From: Pseudoxanthomonas sp. z9
Lineage (GTDB): Bacteria; Pseudomonadota; Gammaproteobacteria; Xanthomonadales; Xanthomonadaceae
Assembly (NCBI RefSeq): GCF_006542425.1
Contig: NZ_VFID01000003.1
Span: 186,001-250,000 of the forward strand
Reading direction: 5' to 3'
DNA length: 64,000 nt
The notes under the pieces are model-generated. The model was not told the DNA's origin. It saw only the letters and a list, made by a program, of their open reading frames with translations, and searched no databases. Numbering within the stretch: the first letter of the stretch is position 1; each line of letters starts with the position of its first letter. Below are positions 18,968-29,180 of this stretch, in pieces. The translations under genes and the position numbers were made by a program.

Positions 18968-19756
18968 ATGGATCTGAACCTGTCCGGTCGCCACGCGCTG
19001 GTCTGCGGCGCCTCAGAAGGCATCGGCCGCGCGGCGGCGCATGAGTTGGCGCTGCTCGGCGCCAGTGTCACCCTGCTGGCACGACGGGCCGGGGTGCTGG
19101 CGGACGTCGCAGCGGACCTGCCGACGGTCGCCTCGGGCCAATCGCATGATTGGCTGGCCGCGGATCTGGCCGTTCCCGCCGGGCTACGCGCGGGCGCCGA
19201 GGCGCTGGTGGCCCGATCCCCCGTGCACATCCTGGTCAACAACACCGGCGGTCCGCCGGGCGGACGCGCCATCGACGCCGACGCGGGTGCCTATCTCGAC
19301 GCGTTCCAGCGCCATCTGCTGGCCAACCAGTTGCTGGCGGGCCTCGTGGTGCCGGGCATGCGGGACGCCGGCTGGGGCCGCATCGTGAACGTGGTCTCCA
19401 CCTCGGTGAAGGAACCCATTCCCAACCTGGGCGTGTCCAATACCATCCGCGGCGCGGTGGCGTCCTGGGCCAAGACCCTGTCGCGCGAACTCGGCGCCGA
19501 CGGCATCACCGTCAACAACGTGCTGCCGGGCTATACCCGCACCCGCCGCCTGCAGCAGATCCTGGACGACCGCAGCGCCGCCAGCGGCAAGGACGAAGCC
19601 GTCGTGGCCGCCGGCATGCTGGCCACGGTGCCGGCCGGCCGCTTCGCCGATCCGGCCGAAGTGGCCGCGGCCGTCGCCTTCCTGGCCTCGCCCGCCGCCG
19701 GTTACATCAGCGGCGTCAGCCTGGCGGTGGATGGCGGCCGGATGCAGTCCATCTGA
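18968..19756 (+). CDS. SDR-family protein with degenerate catalytic tetrad
   Basis: A 262-residue short-chain dehydrogenase/reductase fold. The dinucleotide motif is CGASEGIGRAAA rather than TGxxxGxG, and NNTGGPPGGR replaces NNAG. Counting from the Ser of VVSTS, the usual YxxxK is occupied by S and R (VSNTIRGA). This matches the beta-ketoacyl-reductase-like SDR subgroup that lacks the canonical tetrad. The C-terminal GVSLAVDGGRMQSI is typical. It heads the kynurenine gene run, 73 bp before the semialdehyde dehydrogenase. It may act at the aminomuconate stage, but that is inference. Confidence 0.85.
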   Translation: MDLNLSGRHALVCGASEGIGRAAAHELALLGASVTLLARRAGVLADVAADLPTVASGQSHDWLAADLAVPAGLRAGAEALVARSPVHILVNNTGGPPGGRAIDADAGAYLDAFQRHLLANQLLAGLVVPGMRDAGWGRIVNVVSTSVKEPIPNLGVSNTIRGAVASWAKTLSRELGADGITVNNVLPGYTRTRRLQQILDDRSAASGKDEAVVAAGMLATVPAGRFADPAEVAAAVAFLASPAAGYISGVSLAVDGGRMQSI

Positions 19757-19829
19757 AGCTTCCTGCGTCGGTTTCCGCACCGACCGCAATGCAGCAGGCC
19801 GTCGACGCGGGCCGGGTTAAGCTTGCGCC

Positions 19830-21257
19830 ATGCAATCGCTGACCCACTGGATCGACGGCCAGCCGCAGGCGGCCCGCAACGGCGGCTGGCGCGCGGTGCA
19901 TGCGCCCGCCGACACCCGCGAATACGCACGCCTCGCCGATGGTGACGAGGCCGACGTGGAGGCGGCCGTGCAGGCGGCGACCCGCGCCTGGCCGGCGTGG
20001 TCGTCGCTGCGCGGTTCCGAGCGCGCGACCTGGCTGGAACGCCTGGCATCGGCGCTCGAGTCCCGGCTGGAAGCGTTCGCCCAGGCCGAGTCCCGGGACG
20101 GCGGCAAGCCGATCCGGCTGGCGCGCCAGATCGAGATTCCCCGTGCGATCGCCAACCTGCGTTTCTTCGCCCACGCGGCCACCCAGATCAGCAGCGAGGC
20201 GCACCACGGCGAGGCGGGCCTGAACTACACCCTGCGCCAGCCGCTCGGCATGGTCGCCACGATTTCTCCCTGGAACCTGCCGCTGTACCTGTTCACCTGG
20301 AAGATCGCGCCGGCGCTGGCCTCCGGCAACACCGTGGTCGCCAAGCCCTCGGAGGTCACGCCGCTGACCGCGACCATGCTGGGCGAACTGGCCGCGGAAA
20401 TCGGTTTTCCGGCCGGCGTGCTGAACATCGTGCATGGCACCGGTCCGCGGGTGGGCGAGCCGCTGGTGCTGCATCCGCGGATCAAGGCGGTGTCCTTCAC
20501 CGGCAGTACCGGGGTCGGCCAGCGCATCGCCGCCCTGGCCGGCCCGCAGTTGAAGAAGATCTCGCTGGAACTGGGCGGCAAAAACCCGACCCTGGTGTTC
20601 GCCGACAGCGATTGGCGCAACCAGTTGGACACGCTGGTGCGCTCGGCCTTCCAGAATTCCGGCCAGATCTGCCTGTGCGGCTCGCGCCTGCTGGTGGAAC
20701 GCGCCATCTACGACGAGTTCCGCGAGGCCTTCAGCGCCCGCGCCGCCGCGCTGCGGGTCGGGGATCCCGCCGACGAGGCCACCGATCTCGGTCCGCTGGT
20801 GTCACAAGCGCACCACGACAAGGTCACCGCCTGCATCGCCCGCGCCCGCGCCGAAGGCGGCCGCTTCCTGCTGGGCGGCGGGGCGTCGGCGCGCGGCGGC
20901 TGGTTCGTGGAACCGGCCCTGATCGAAGGGCTGGGGCCGGACAGCGCCAGCAACCGCGAGGAAATCTTCGGGCCGGTGGCGACCCTGCAGGCGTTCGACG
21001 ATGACGCCCAGGCGTTGGCGCTGGCCAATGCCGGCGACTACGGGCTGGCCGCGATGCTGTGGACCCGCGACCTCGATCGCGCCCACCGCCTGGCCGCGCG
21101 GCTGCATGCGGGCATCGTCTGGATCAACACCTGGCTGATGCGCGATCTGCGCACCCCGTTCGGCGGCATGGGCCAGTCCGGACTGGGCCGCGAAGGCGGC
21201 ATGGAGGCGATGCGGTTCTTCACCGAGGCGCGGAATGTCTGCATCGCCACGGGCTGA
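19830..21257 (+). CDS. nbaE: 2-aminomuconic 6-semialdehyde dehydrogenase (ALDH family)
   Basis: A 475-residue NAD-dependent aldehyde dehydrogenase. Family blocks seen: MVATISPWNLPLYLFTWKIA, SFTGSTGVGQRIA, the general-base Glu in LELGGKNPT (about residue 248) and the nucleophile Cys in NSGQICLCGSRLLV (about 282). The C-terminal TPFGGMGQSGLGREGG is typical of the hydroxymuconic/aminomuconic semialdehyde subgroup. The specific substrate, 2-aminomuconate 6-semialdehyde from ACMSD, is inferred from the neighbouring HAO, ACMSD and deaminase genes. A 119-bp gap separates it from the next gene, the longest in this run. Confidence 0.85.
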   Translation: MQSLTHWIDGQPQAARNGGWRAVHAPADTREYARLADGDEADVEAAVQAATRAWPAWSSLRGSERATWLERLASALESRLEAFAQAESRDGGKPIRLARQIEIPRAIANLRFFAHAATQISSEAHHGEAGLNYTLRQPLGMVATISPWNLPLYLFTWKIAPALASGNTVVAKPSEVTPLTATMLGELAAEIGFPAGVLNIVHGTGPRVGEPLVLHPRIKAVSFTGSTGVGQRIAALAGPQLKKISLELGGKNPTLVFADSDWRNQLDTLVRSAFQNSGQICLCGSRLLVERAIYDEFREAFSARAAALRVGDPADEATDLGPLVSQAHHDKVTACIARARAEGGRFLLGGGASARGGWFVEPALIEGLGPDSASNREEIFGPVATLQAFDDDAQALALANAGDYGLAAMLWTRDLDRAHRLAARLHAGIVWINTWLMRDLRTPFGGMGQSGLGREGGMEAMRFFTEARNVCIATG

Positions 21258-21376
21258 ACTCCTGCTTCCCCGCCATCCGGCACACGGCCGGCTGCTGACG
21301 ATCGCCGGCGATGGGCGCAAACTACGCGGTGGACCGCCCAGCGCGTCCTCTCCCCCGCCCGAACCGGATACCGCCG

Positions 21377-22051
21377 ATGACTGATAGCGAACTCGAAAAG
21401 CTGTTGCGCAACAACCGTGAATGGGCCGAACGGATCAAGCACGAGGATCCGGGCTTCTTCAAGCGCCTCTCGCAACAGCAATCGCCGCGCTATCTGTGGA
21501 TTGGCTGCTCGGATTCACGCGTGCCCGCCAACCAGATCCTGGGCCTGGATCCGGGCGAGGTGTTCGTCCATCGCAACATCGCCAACGTCATGTCGCACGG
21601 TGACCTCAATTGCCTGTCGGTGATCCAGTTCGCGGTCGACATCCTCAAGGTCGAGCACATCCTGCTGGTCGGCCACTACGGCTGCGGCGGCGTGCATGCG
21701 GCCATGACCGGCGCCCGGGTCGGCCTTGCCGACAACTGGCTGCGCCACGTCGCCGACGTGGCCACCAAGCATGCGACCCGCCTGGCCGAGGAGGACACCG
21801 AGTCGTTGCGCCATGCGCGCCTGTGCGAACTGAACGTCATCGAGCAGGTGTTCAACGTCTGCCAGACCACCGTGGTCCAGGACGCCTGGGCCCGCAACCA
21901 GCCGCTGACCGTGCATGGCTGGGTCTACAGCCTGTTCGACGGCCGCGTGCGCGAACTGGGCATGGACGTGGACGCCGCCGATCGCCTGCACCCGACCTAC
22001 GAACAGGCCTTGGCGCGGATGCCCGCGCGCGGGGACCGGCGCGATGGGTGA
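21377..22051 (+). CDS. can: Beta-class carbonic anhydrase
   Basis: A 224-residue zinc enzyme interconverting CO2 and bicarbonate. The zinc ligands and Asp-Arg dyad are visible in CSDSRVPANQ (about residue 42) and GHYGCGGVHAAM (about 98-101), with HRNIANVMSH between them, as in E. coli Can. Upstream Met codons in frame add nonhomologous sequence; MTDSELEKLL at 21377 is the family start. The gene overlaps the aminomuconate deaminase gene by 8 bp. It therefore sits inside the kynurenine operon, next to a pathway that contains a decarboxylase. Confidence 0.95.
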   Translation: MTDSELEKLLRNNREWAERIKHEDPGFFKRLSQQQSPRYLWIGCSDSRVPANQILGLDPGEVFVHRNIANVMSHGDLNCLSVIQFAVDILKVEHILLVGHYGCGGVHAAMTGARVGLADNWLRHVADVATKHATRLAEEDTESLRHARLCELNVIEQVFNVCQTTVVQDAWARNQPLTVHGWVYSLFDGRVRELGMDVDAADRLHPTYEQALARMPARGDRRDG

Positions 22052-22475
22052 GGGCATCCGGACCACGGCGGCACCGGTGCCGGTCGGCGTGTATCCACAC
22101 GCGCGCCGGGTCGGCCCGTTGCTGTTCCTGTCCGGCATCGGCCCACGGGATCCGGCCACCGACACGATTCCCGGCAACGACTATTTCGCCGACGGCCGCG
22201 TGCGCGGCTACGACATCCAGGCGCAGGCGCGCGCGGTGTTCGCCAACGTGCGCGCGGTGCTGGAAGCCAGCGGCGCGCGCTGGGAGGATCTGGTCGACGT
22301 GACCGTCTACCTCACCGACATGGCCCGCGACTTCAAGGCCTACAACCAGGTCTGGGCCGAACATTTCCCGGACCCGGCGCGGGCGCCGTGCCGCACCACC
22401 CTGGGCATCACCGCCCTGCCCACGCCCATCGCCATCGAACTCAAGTGCGTCGCCGCCTTGCCCGAGGAACGCTGA
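22044..22475 (+). CDS. nbaF: 2-aminomuconate deaminase (RidA/YjgF family)
   Basis: A 143-residue member of the Rid superfamily, with [18 protein letters not shown], the [25 protein letters not shown] block and the Arg/Glu-type terminal region [21 protein letters not shown]. In this setting it should hydrolyse 2-aminomuconate to 4-oxalocrotonate plus ammonia, as NbaF/AmnD do. A general enamine deaminase role is the alternative. The ATG at 22044 overlaps the end of can by 8 bp and the stop is followed by the HAO start 1 bp later, showing tight coupling. Confidence 0.9.
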   Translation: MGEGIRTTAAPVPVGVYPHARRVGPLLFLSGIGPRDPATDTIPGNDYFADGRVRGYDIQAQARAVFANVRAVLEASGARWEDLVDVTVYLTDMARDFKAYNQVWAEHFPDPARAPCRTTLGITALPTPIAIELKCVAALPEER

Positions 22476-22476
22476 C

Positions 22477-23007
22477 ATGCTGCCCGGACCGATCAACCTG
22501 CTGGCCTGGATCGAGGAACACCGCCACCTGCTCAAGCCGCCGGTCGGCAACAAGGTGATCTATGCGGGCGACTTCATCGTCATGGTGGTCGGCGGCCCCA
22601 ACCAGCGCACCGACTTCCATTACGACGAAGGGCCGGAGTGGTTCTACCAGCTCGAGGGCGAGATGGTGCTGAAGATCCAGGAAGACGGCGCGGTGCGCGA
22701 TATCCCGATCCGCGCCGGCGAGATCTTCCTGTTGTCGCCGCGCGTGCCGCATTCGCCGCAGCGGATGCCCGACTCGGTCGGTCTGGTGATCGAGCGCCGG
22801 CGCCTCCCGCACGAGCAGGACGGCCTGCTGTGGTACTGCGAGCGCTGCAACCACAAGCTGTACGAGGAGTACTTCACCTTGAAGAACATCGAGACGGATT
22901 TTCCGCCGGTGTTCGACCGGTTCTATTCCTCGCGCGGACACCGGACCTGCGCGCAGTGCGGACACCTGAACCCGGCGCCGGGCAAGTACGTGATGGCAGA
23001 CACCTGA
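22477..23007 (+). CDS. nbaC: 3-hydroxyanthranilate 3,4-dioxygenase
   Basis: The 176-residue cupin dioxygenase opens the ring of 3-hydroxyanthranilate to 2-amino-3-carboxymuconate semialdehyde using Fe(II) and O2. The iron ligands are seen in [20 protein letters not shown] (His and Glu, about residues 48-54) and in [12 protein letters not shown] (His about 92). The C-terminal rubredoxin-like site has both Cys pairs, CERCNHK and CAQCGHL, as in bacterial enzymes. Length is typical (about 175). It is preceded by GAGGAACGC and lies 5 bp before the ACMSD gene. Confidence 0.97.
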   Translation: MLPGPINLLAWIEEHRHLLKPPVGNKVIYAGDFIVMVVGGPNQRTDFHYDEGPEWFYQLEGEMVLKIQEDGAVRDIPIRAGEIFLLSPRVPHSPQRMPDSVGLVIERRRLPHEQDGLLWYCERCNHKLYEEYFTLKNIETDFPPVFDRFYSSRGHRTCAQCGHLNPAPGKYVMADT

Positions 23008-23012
23008 GCCCC

Positions 23013-24023
23013 ATGCTGAAGATCGACACCCACGCCCATTTCCTGCCACGCGACTGGCCCGATCTGGCCAGCAAGTACGGTGACAACCGCTTCCCGGTCA
23101 TCCACCACGGTGACGACGGCCGCCACCGCATCTACAAGGACGGGCGCTTCTTCCGCGAGATCTGGCCCAAGACCTGGGACCCGGTGGAGCGCATCGCCGA
23201 CTACGCCAAGTTCGGCGTGCAGGTGCAGGTGATCAGCACGGTGCCGGTGATGTTCAGCTACTGGGCCAAGCCACACCAGGCGCTGGAACTGCACCAGGCC
23301 CTCAACGATCACACCGCCGCGGCCTGTCGCGATTACCCGCGCCACTACGCCGGCATCGGCACGGTGCCGCTGCAGTCGCCGCGGCTGGCGGTGCAGGAAC
23401 TGGAACGCTGCATGGACCAGTTGGGCCTGCAGGGCGTGCAGATCGGCAGCCACGTCAACGACTGGAACCTCGACGCGCCGGAGCTGTTCGAGTTCTTCCA
23501 GGCCGCCAGCGAACTCGGCGCCGCGATACTGGTGCATCCCTGGGACATGATGGGCGCGGCCTCCATGCCGAAGTACTGGATGCCCTGGCTGGTCGGCATG
23601 CCGGCCGAACAGTCGCGCGCGGCCTGCTGCCTGATCTTCGGCGGCGTGCTGGAGCGGCTGCCCGGGCTGAAGATCTGCTTCGCCCACGGCGGCGGCAGTT
23701 TCCCGTACACCCTGGGACGCATCGAGCACGGCTTCAACATGCGCCCGGATCTGGTCGCCACCGACAACCACCGCAATCCACGCGAGTACCTGGATCGCGT
23801 GTATTTCGATTCCTGGGTGGCCGACCCGCGAGCGCTGCGCTACCTGCTGGACACGGTCGGCACCGATCGGGTGATGCTGGGCACCGACTATCCGTTCCCG
23901 CTGGGCGAGCAGGAGCCCGGCGCCGGCATCGCCGCGCTGGGCCTGGGCGAAGCCGAACAGGCGCGGCTCTATCACGGCACCGCGCTGGAATGGCTGGGCC
24001 TGTCCCGGCAACGGTTCGACTGA
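23013..24023 (+). CDS. nbaD: 2-amino-3-carboxymuconate-6-semialdehyde decarboxylase (ACMSD)
   Basis: A 336-residue amidohydrolase-fold Zn enzyme that decarboxylates ACMS to 2-aminomuconic semialdehyde and diverts flux away from quinolinate/NAD. Metal ligands are visible: HAHFLP (His7, His9), ILVHPWDM (about 175), FAHGGGSFP (about 226) and the catalytic Asp in GTDYPFPLG (about 292). The N-terminal MLKIDTHAHFLPRDWPDL is diagnostic. Start chosen at the Met 5 bp past the HAO stop. Its presence argues for catabolism rather than NAD synthesis. Confidence 0.97.
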   Translation: MLKIDTHAHFLPRDWPDLASKYGDNRFPVIHHGDDGRHRIYKDGRFFREIWPKTWDPVERIADYAKFGVQVQVISTVPVMFSYWAKPHQALELHQALNDHTAAACRDYPRHYAGIGTVPLQSPRLAVQELERCMDQLGLQGVQIGSHVNDWNLDAPELFEFFQAASELGAAILVHPWDMMGAASMPKYWMPWLVGMPAEQSRAACCLIFGGVLERLPGLKICFAHGGGSFPYTLGRIEHGFNMRPDLVATDNHRNPREYLDRVYFDSWVADPRALRYLLDTVGTDRVMLGTDYPFPLGEQEPGAGIAALGLGEAEQARLYHGTALEWLGLSRQRFD

Positions 24024-24026
24024 GCC

Positions 24027-24400
24027 ATGCCGCACCTGACCCTGCAATACACCGACAACCTCGTCCTGGACGCACGCGCGCTGCTGGCGCGGCTCAACCA
24101 GATGCTGTTCGACAGCGGGCATTTCGACGAGGAAGCAATCAAGAGTCGCGCCGTCGCACTGTCCGATTTTCTGGTCGGCACCGACGCCCTTGCCGCGCGC
24201 GCGTTCATCCATGCGCGCCTGCGCGTCCTTCCCGGCCGTGACGAGGCGGTGCGCGCGCAATTGTCCGAAGCGCTGCTGCACGCGCTGCGCGCACACCTCC
24301 CGGCGGGGCCGCATGCCCTGCAGATCTGCGTGGAAGTCGGCGAACTTCCGGCCAGCTACCGCAAAACCTCCGTCCTTCCCATCTCTTCACCGGCCTCTTC

Positions 24401-24404
<4 letters not shown>
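24027..24404 (+). CDS. 5-carboxymethyl-2-hydroxymuconate isomerase-like protein (tautomerase superfamily)
   Basis: The 125-residue protein begins with the CHMI signature MPHLTLQYTDNL, retaining the catalytic N-terminal Pro after Met removal, and ends ICVEVGELPASYRKTSV, as in HpcD-like isomerases. CHMI works on homoprotocatechuate products. Here, with no such genes nearby, it could tautomerise 2-aminomuconate or 4-oxalocrotonate made by the neighbouring enzymes. This is an inference from position. It starts 3 bp after ACMSD and its TGA overlaps the kynU ATG. Confidence 0.85.
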
Positions 24405-25675
<1,271 letters not shown>

Positions 25676-25688
25676 CCGGAGCAAGCCC

Positions 25689-27059
25689 TTGAACGCACCC
25701 AACGACCGTTCCCTCACCATCATCGGCGCCGGCCTGGCCGGCGCGCTGCTGGCGACCCTGCTGGCCCGCAAGGGCTGGCGGGTGGACGTGTACGAAAAGC
25801 GCGGCGACCCGCGCGTCAAAGGCTACGGCGGCGGCCGCTCGATCAACCTGGCCCTGGCCGAGCGCGGCCGCCATGCGCTGCGCCAGGCCGACGCCGACGA
25901 GGCGGTGATGCGACAGGCGGTGATGATGCGCGGGCGCATGGTCCATCCGCGCGACGGCCAGCCGCAGCTGCAGCGCTACGGTCGCGACGATTCGGAGGTG
26001 ATCTGGTCGGTGCATCGCGGCGATCTCAACATCACCCTGCTCGACCTGGCCGAACGGGCCGGCGCATCGCTGCATTTCCATCGCCAGCTGGACACGGTGG
26101 ATTTCCAGGACCGGGTGGCCACCTTCATCGACGATCGCGACGGCAGCCGCCATCCCATCGACTTCCAGTCACTGGTCGGCGCCGACGGCGCGGGCTCGTC
26201 GTTGCGCGCGGCGATGCGGCTGCGCACCGATCTGGGCGAGCGCACCGATTTCCTCGACCACTCCTACAAGGAGCTGGAAATCCCGCCCGCCGCCGACGGC
26301 GGCTTCCAGATCGAACCCAACGCCCTGCACATCTGGCCGCGCGGCCACTACATGTGCATCGCCCTGCCGAATGACGAGAAGACCTTCACCGTCACCCTGT
26401 TCCTGCCCAACCACGGCGATCCCGGTTTCGATACCGTGCACACGCCGGCCCAGGCGCGCGCACTGTTCGAACGCGACTTCCCCGATGCGGTGCCGCTGAT
26501 TCCGCAACTGGAACAGGACTGGCACCGCAATCCGGTCGGCCTGCTGGCCACCCTGTACCTGGACCGCTGGTACATTGACGATCGCGCGGTCCTGCTCGGC
26601 GACGCCGCGCATGCGATGGTGCCGTTCCACGGCCAGGGCATGAACTGCGCCTTCGAGGACTGCGTGGCGCTGGCCGAGCAACTGGAGCGCCACGGGGAAC
26701 GCGCCGAGGCGTTCGCGGCGTTCCAGCGCGAGCGCCAGCCGAATGCGCGCGCGATCCAGGAAATGGCGCTGGAGAACTACGTGGAAATGCGCGACAAGGT
26801 GGACGACGCGGCGTTCCTGCTCCAGCGCGAGCTGGAACGGACCCTGCAGGAGCGCCATCCGGGCCGCTTCGTACCGCACTACACCATGGTCACCTTCCTG
26901 CGCATTCCCTATCGGGTCGCGCTGGAGCGCAGCATCGTCCAGCGCGATCTGCTGGTCGCCGCCACTCAGGGACTGGAACGCCTGGATCAGGTGGACTGGG
27001 CGCGGGTGGATGCCGACGTGATCCGTCGACTGCAACCGCTGGAGGCGGAAGCGCGGTGA
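25689..27059 (+). CDS. kmo: Kynurenine 3-monooxygenase
   Basis: A 456-residue FAD-dependent aromatic hydroxylase using NADPH and O2 to make 3-hydroxykynurenine. The N-terminal Rossmann motif is IIGAGLAGALLATLLARKG, followed by YEKRGDPR and GGRSINLALAERG; the second FAD motif is LLGDAAHAMVPFHGQGMN (about residue 305). The C-terminus has YRVALERSIVQRDLL, possibly membrane-associating. The start is TTG at 25689, preceded by CCGGAGC; no better ATG exists upstream. The stop overlaps sbcB (GTGA). Confidence 0.97.
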   Translation: MNAPNDRSLTIIGAGLAGALLATLLARKGWRVDVYEKRGDPRVKGYGGGRSINLALAERGRHALRQADADEAVMRQAVMMRGRMVHPRDGQPQLQRYGRDDSEVIWSVHRGDLNITLLDLAERAGASLHFHRQLDTVDFQDRVATFIDDRDGSRHPIDFQSLVGADGAGSSLRAAMRLRTDLGERTDFLDHSYKELEIPPAADGGFQIEPNALHIWPRGHYMCIALPNDEKTFTVTLFLPNHGDPGFDTVHTPAQARALFERDFPDAVPLIPQLEQDWHRNPVGLLATLYLDRWYIDDRAVLLGDAAHAMVPFHGQGMNCAFEDCVALAEQLERHGERAEAFAAFQRERQPNARAIQEMALENYVEMRDKVDDAAFLLQRELERTLQERHPGRFVPHYTMVTFLRIPYRVALERSIVQRDLLVAATQGLERLDQVDWARVDADVIRRLQPLEAEAR

Positions 27060-28495
27060 GCGCCAGCTTCCTGTTCTACGATCTGGAGACCTTCGGCGCG
27101 GATCCGCGCCGTACCCGCATCGCCCAGTTCGCCGCCCAGCGCACGGATGCGGAGCTGAATCCGATCGAGGATCCGATCGATTTCTTCGTCCAGCCCGCCG
27201 ACGATCTGCTGCCCTCGCCCACCGCCACCCTGATCACCGGCATCACCCCGCAGCAGGCCGCGCGCCAGGGCGTCAACGAGGCGTCGGCGTTCGCCCGCAT
27301 CGCCGACGAGATGTCGCGGCCGGATACCTGCACGCTGGGCTACAACTCGCTGCGCTTCGACGACGAGTTCGTCCGCCACGGCCTGTTCCGCAACTTCTTC
27401 GACCCCTACGAGCGCGAATGGCGCGGCGGCAATTCGCGCTGGGATCTGCTGGACGTGATGCGGCTGACCCACGCACTGCGCCCGGACGGCATCGTCTGGC
27501 CGCAGCGCGAGGATGGCGTCACCTCGTTCCGGCTGGAACACCTCGCGCTGGCCAACGACGTCCGCCAGGGCGACGCGCACGAGGCGCTGTCCGACGTGCG
27601 CGCGACCATCGGCATGGCCCGGCGGATGCGCCAGGCGCAACCCCGCCTGTGGGAATACGCGCTGAAACTGCGCGACAAGCGCTTCGCCGCCAGCCTGCTG
27701 GACACGGTAGCGATGACCCCGGTCCTGCACATCTCCCAGCGCTATCCGGCCAGCCGCATGTGCGCGGCGCTGGTGCTGCCGCTGGCGCGCCATCCGCAGT
27801 ATGACAACCGCATCATCGTGTACGACCTGGACGCCGATCCGGATCCGCTGCTGCACCTGGCCCCGGAGGCCATCGCCGATCGCCTGTACACGCCGGCGGC
27901 GGATCTGCCGCCGGGCGAAGCACGCATTCCGCTGAAGGAAATCCACCTGAACAAGGCGCCGGTGCTGGTCGCACTGGCACACCTGCGCGATGCCGACTTC
28001 GAACGCCTGGGCATCGATCTGCTGATCACCGAGGCCAATGCCATCCGCCTGCGCGCGGCCGGGCCGGCGCTGGCCGAGAAGGTGCGCCGGGTATTCGGCG
28101 GCGAACGCGAGTTCGCCGTGCCCGATGTCGATGCGTCGTTGTACGGCGGTTTCCTCGGCGACGGCGACCGCCGCCGGTTTCCGGATCTGCGCGCCACCCC
28201 GCCGGAACTGCTGGGCCAGCGCGATTTCGGCTTCCGCGACCCGCGCCTGCCGGAACTGCTGTTCCGCTATCGCGCCCGCAACTGGCCGGCCACCTTGACG
28301 ACCGACGAACGCCTGCGCTGGGACGACTACCGCCGTCGGCGCCTGATCGGCGACAGTGGGCTTTCCGAGTACGGCTTCGAAAGTTTCCACGCCGAAATCG
28401 CCGCGCTGCGCGCGGCCCCCACCACTGACGGCCCGAAGCAGGCCCTGCTCGACCAGTTGCAGGCCTGGGGCCGGGATCTGGAGCAGAGCCTGTGA
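27056..28495 (+). CDS. sbcB: Exodeoxyribonuclease I
   Basis: A 479-residue DEDDh 3'-5' ssDNA exonuclease. The ExoI motif FLFYDLETFGADPRRTRIAQ carries the first Asp/Glu, followed by LGYNSLRFDDEFVRHGLFRN and AHEALSDVRATIGMARRM for the later acidic/His residues, then the SH3-like and C-terminal helical domains. Length is typical (about 475). The GTG start overlaps the kmo TGA by GTGA and has GGAGG upstream. Translational coupling of a DNA-repair nuclease to kynurenine genes is unexpected functionally. Confidence 0.96.
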   Translation: MSASFLFYDLETFGADPRRTRIAQFAAQRTDAELNPIEDPIDFFVQPADDLLPSPTATLITGITPQQAARQGVNEASAFARIADEMSRPDTCTLGYNSLRFDDEFVRHGLFRNFFDPYEREWRGGNSRWDLLDVMRLTHALRPDGIVWPQREDGVTSFRLEHLALANDVRQGDAHEALSDVRATIGMARRMRQAQPRLWEYALKLRDKRFAASLLDTVAMTPVLHISQRYPASRMCAALVLPLARHPQYDNRIIVYDLDADPDPLLHLAPEAIADRLYTPAADLPPGEARIPLKEIHLNKAPVLVALAHLRDADFERLGIDLLITEANAIRLRAAGPALAEKVRRVFGGEREFAVPDVDASLYGGFLGDGDRRRFPDLRATPPELLGQRDFGFRDPRLPELLFRYRARNWPATLTTDERLRWDDYRRRRLIGDSGLSEYGFESFHAEIAALRAAPTTDGPKQALLDQLQAWGRDLEQSL

Positions 28496-29178
28496 GCAGC
28501 TATTTTTCCGACGCCAGTTTCAAGTTCCTGCGTGGCTTGGCGCGGCACAACGACAAGACCTGGTTCGCCGCGCACAAGACGCAGTACGAGGAGCACGTCA
28601 AGGAACCGTTCCTGCGCCTGCTGACCGACCTGCAGCCGGATCTGGCCCAGGTCAGCGAGCATTTCCGTTCCGATCCGAAGACGGTCGGCGGTTCGTTGTT
28701 CCGGATCTACCGTGACGCCCGCTTCTCCACCGACAAGTCGCCCTACAAACCCTGGCAGGGCGCACGCCTGTACCACGAACGCCGCAAGCAGGTGCCGGCG
28801 CCGTCGTTCTACATCCACCTGCAGCCGGGCGAATGCTTTGTCGGCGCCGGGTTGTGGCATCCGGAACCGGATACCCAGCGCCGGGTACGCCAGTTCATCT
28901 TCGACAATCCCGGCAGCTGGAAAGCCGCCGCGCACGCGCCGAAGTTCCGCCGACGCTTCGACTTCGAGGAAAGCGAGATGCTGACCCGGCCGCCGCGCGG
29001 GTTTCCGGCCGAGTTCGAATTCATCGACGATCTCAAGCACAAGAACTTCGTGTTCTGGCGTTCGCTGGATGACAGCGTGATGACCGGACCGAAACTGCGC
29101 CAGGTGCTGGCCGCCGACCTGGCCGCGCTGGCGCCGTTCGTCGATTACCTGTGCGCGGCCCTGGACCTGGAGTTCTAG
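28492..29178 (+). CDS. DUF2461/TIGR02453 family protein
   Basis: A 228-residue protein with the family hallmarks FKFLRGLARHNDKTWFAAHK, PKTVGGSLFRIYRDARFSTD, PYKPWQGARLYH and FYIHLQPGECFVGAGLWHPE. Function is unknown in the family; no catalytic chemistry has been assigned that I know of. No signal peptide. The GTG start overlaps the sbcB TGA (GTGA), so it is in the same operon. Length is normal for the family (about 220-230). Confidence 0.9.
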   Translation: MSSYFSDASFKFLRGLARHNDKTWFAAHKTQYEEHVKEPFLRLLTDLQPDLAQVSEHFRSDPKTVGGSLFRIYRDARFSTDKSPYKPWQGARLYHERRKQVPAPSFYIHLQPGECFVGAGLWHPEPDTQRRVRQFIFDNPGSWKAAAHAPKFRRRFDFEESEMLTRPPRGFPAEFEFIDDLKHKNFVFWRSLDDSVMTGPKLRQVLAADLAALAPFVDYLCAALDLEF

Positions 29179-29180
29179 CC

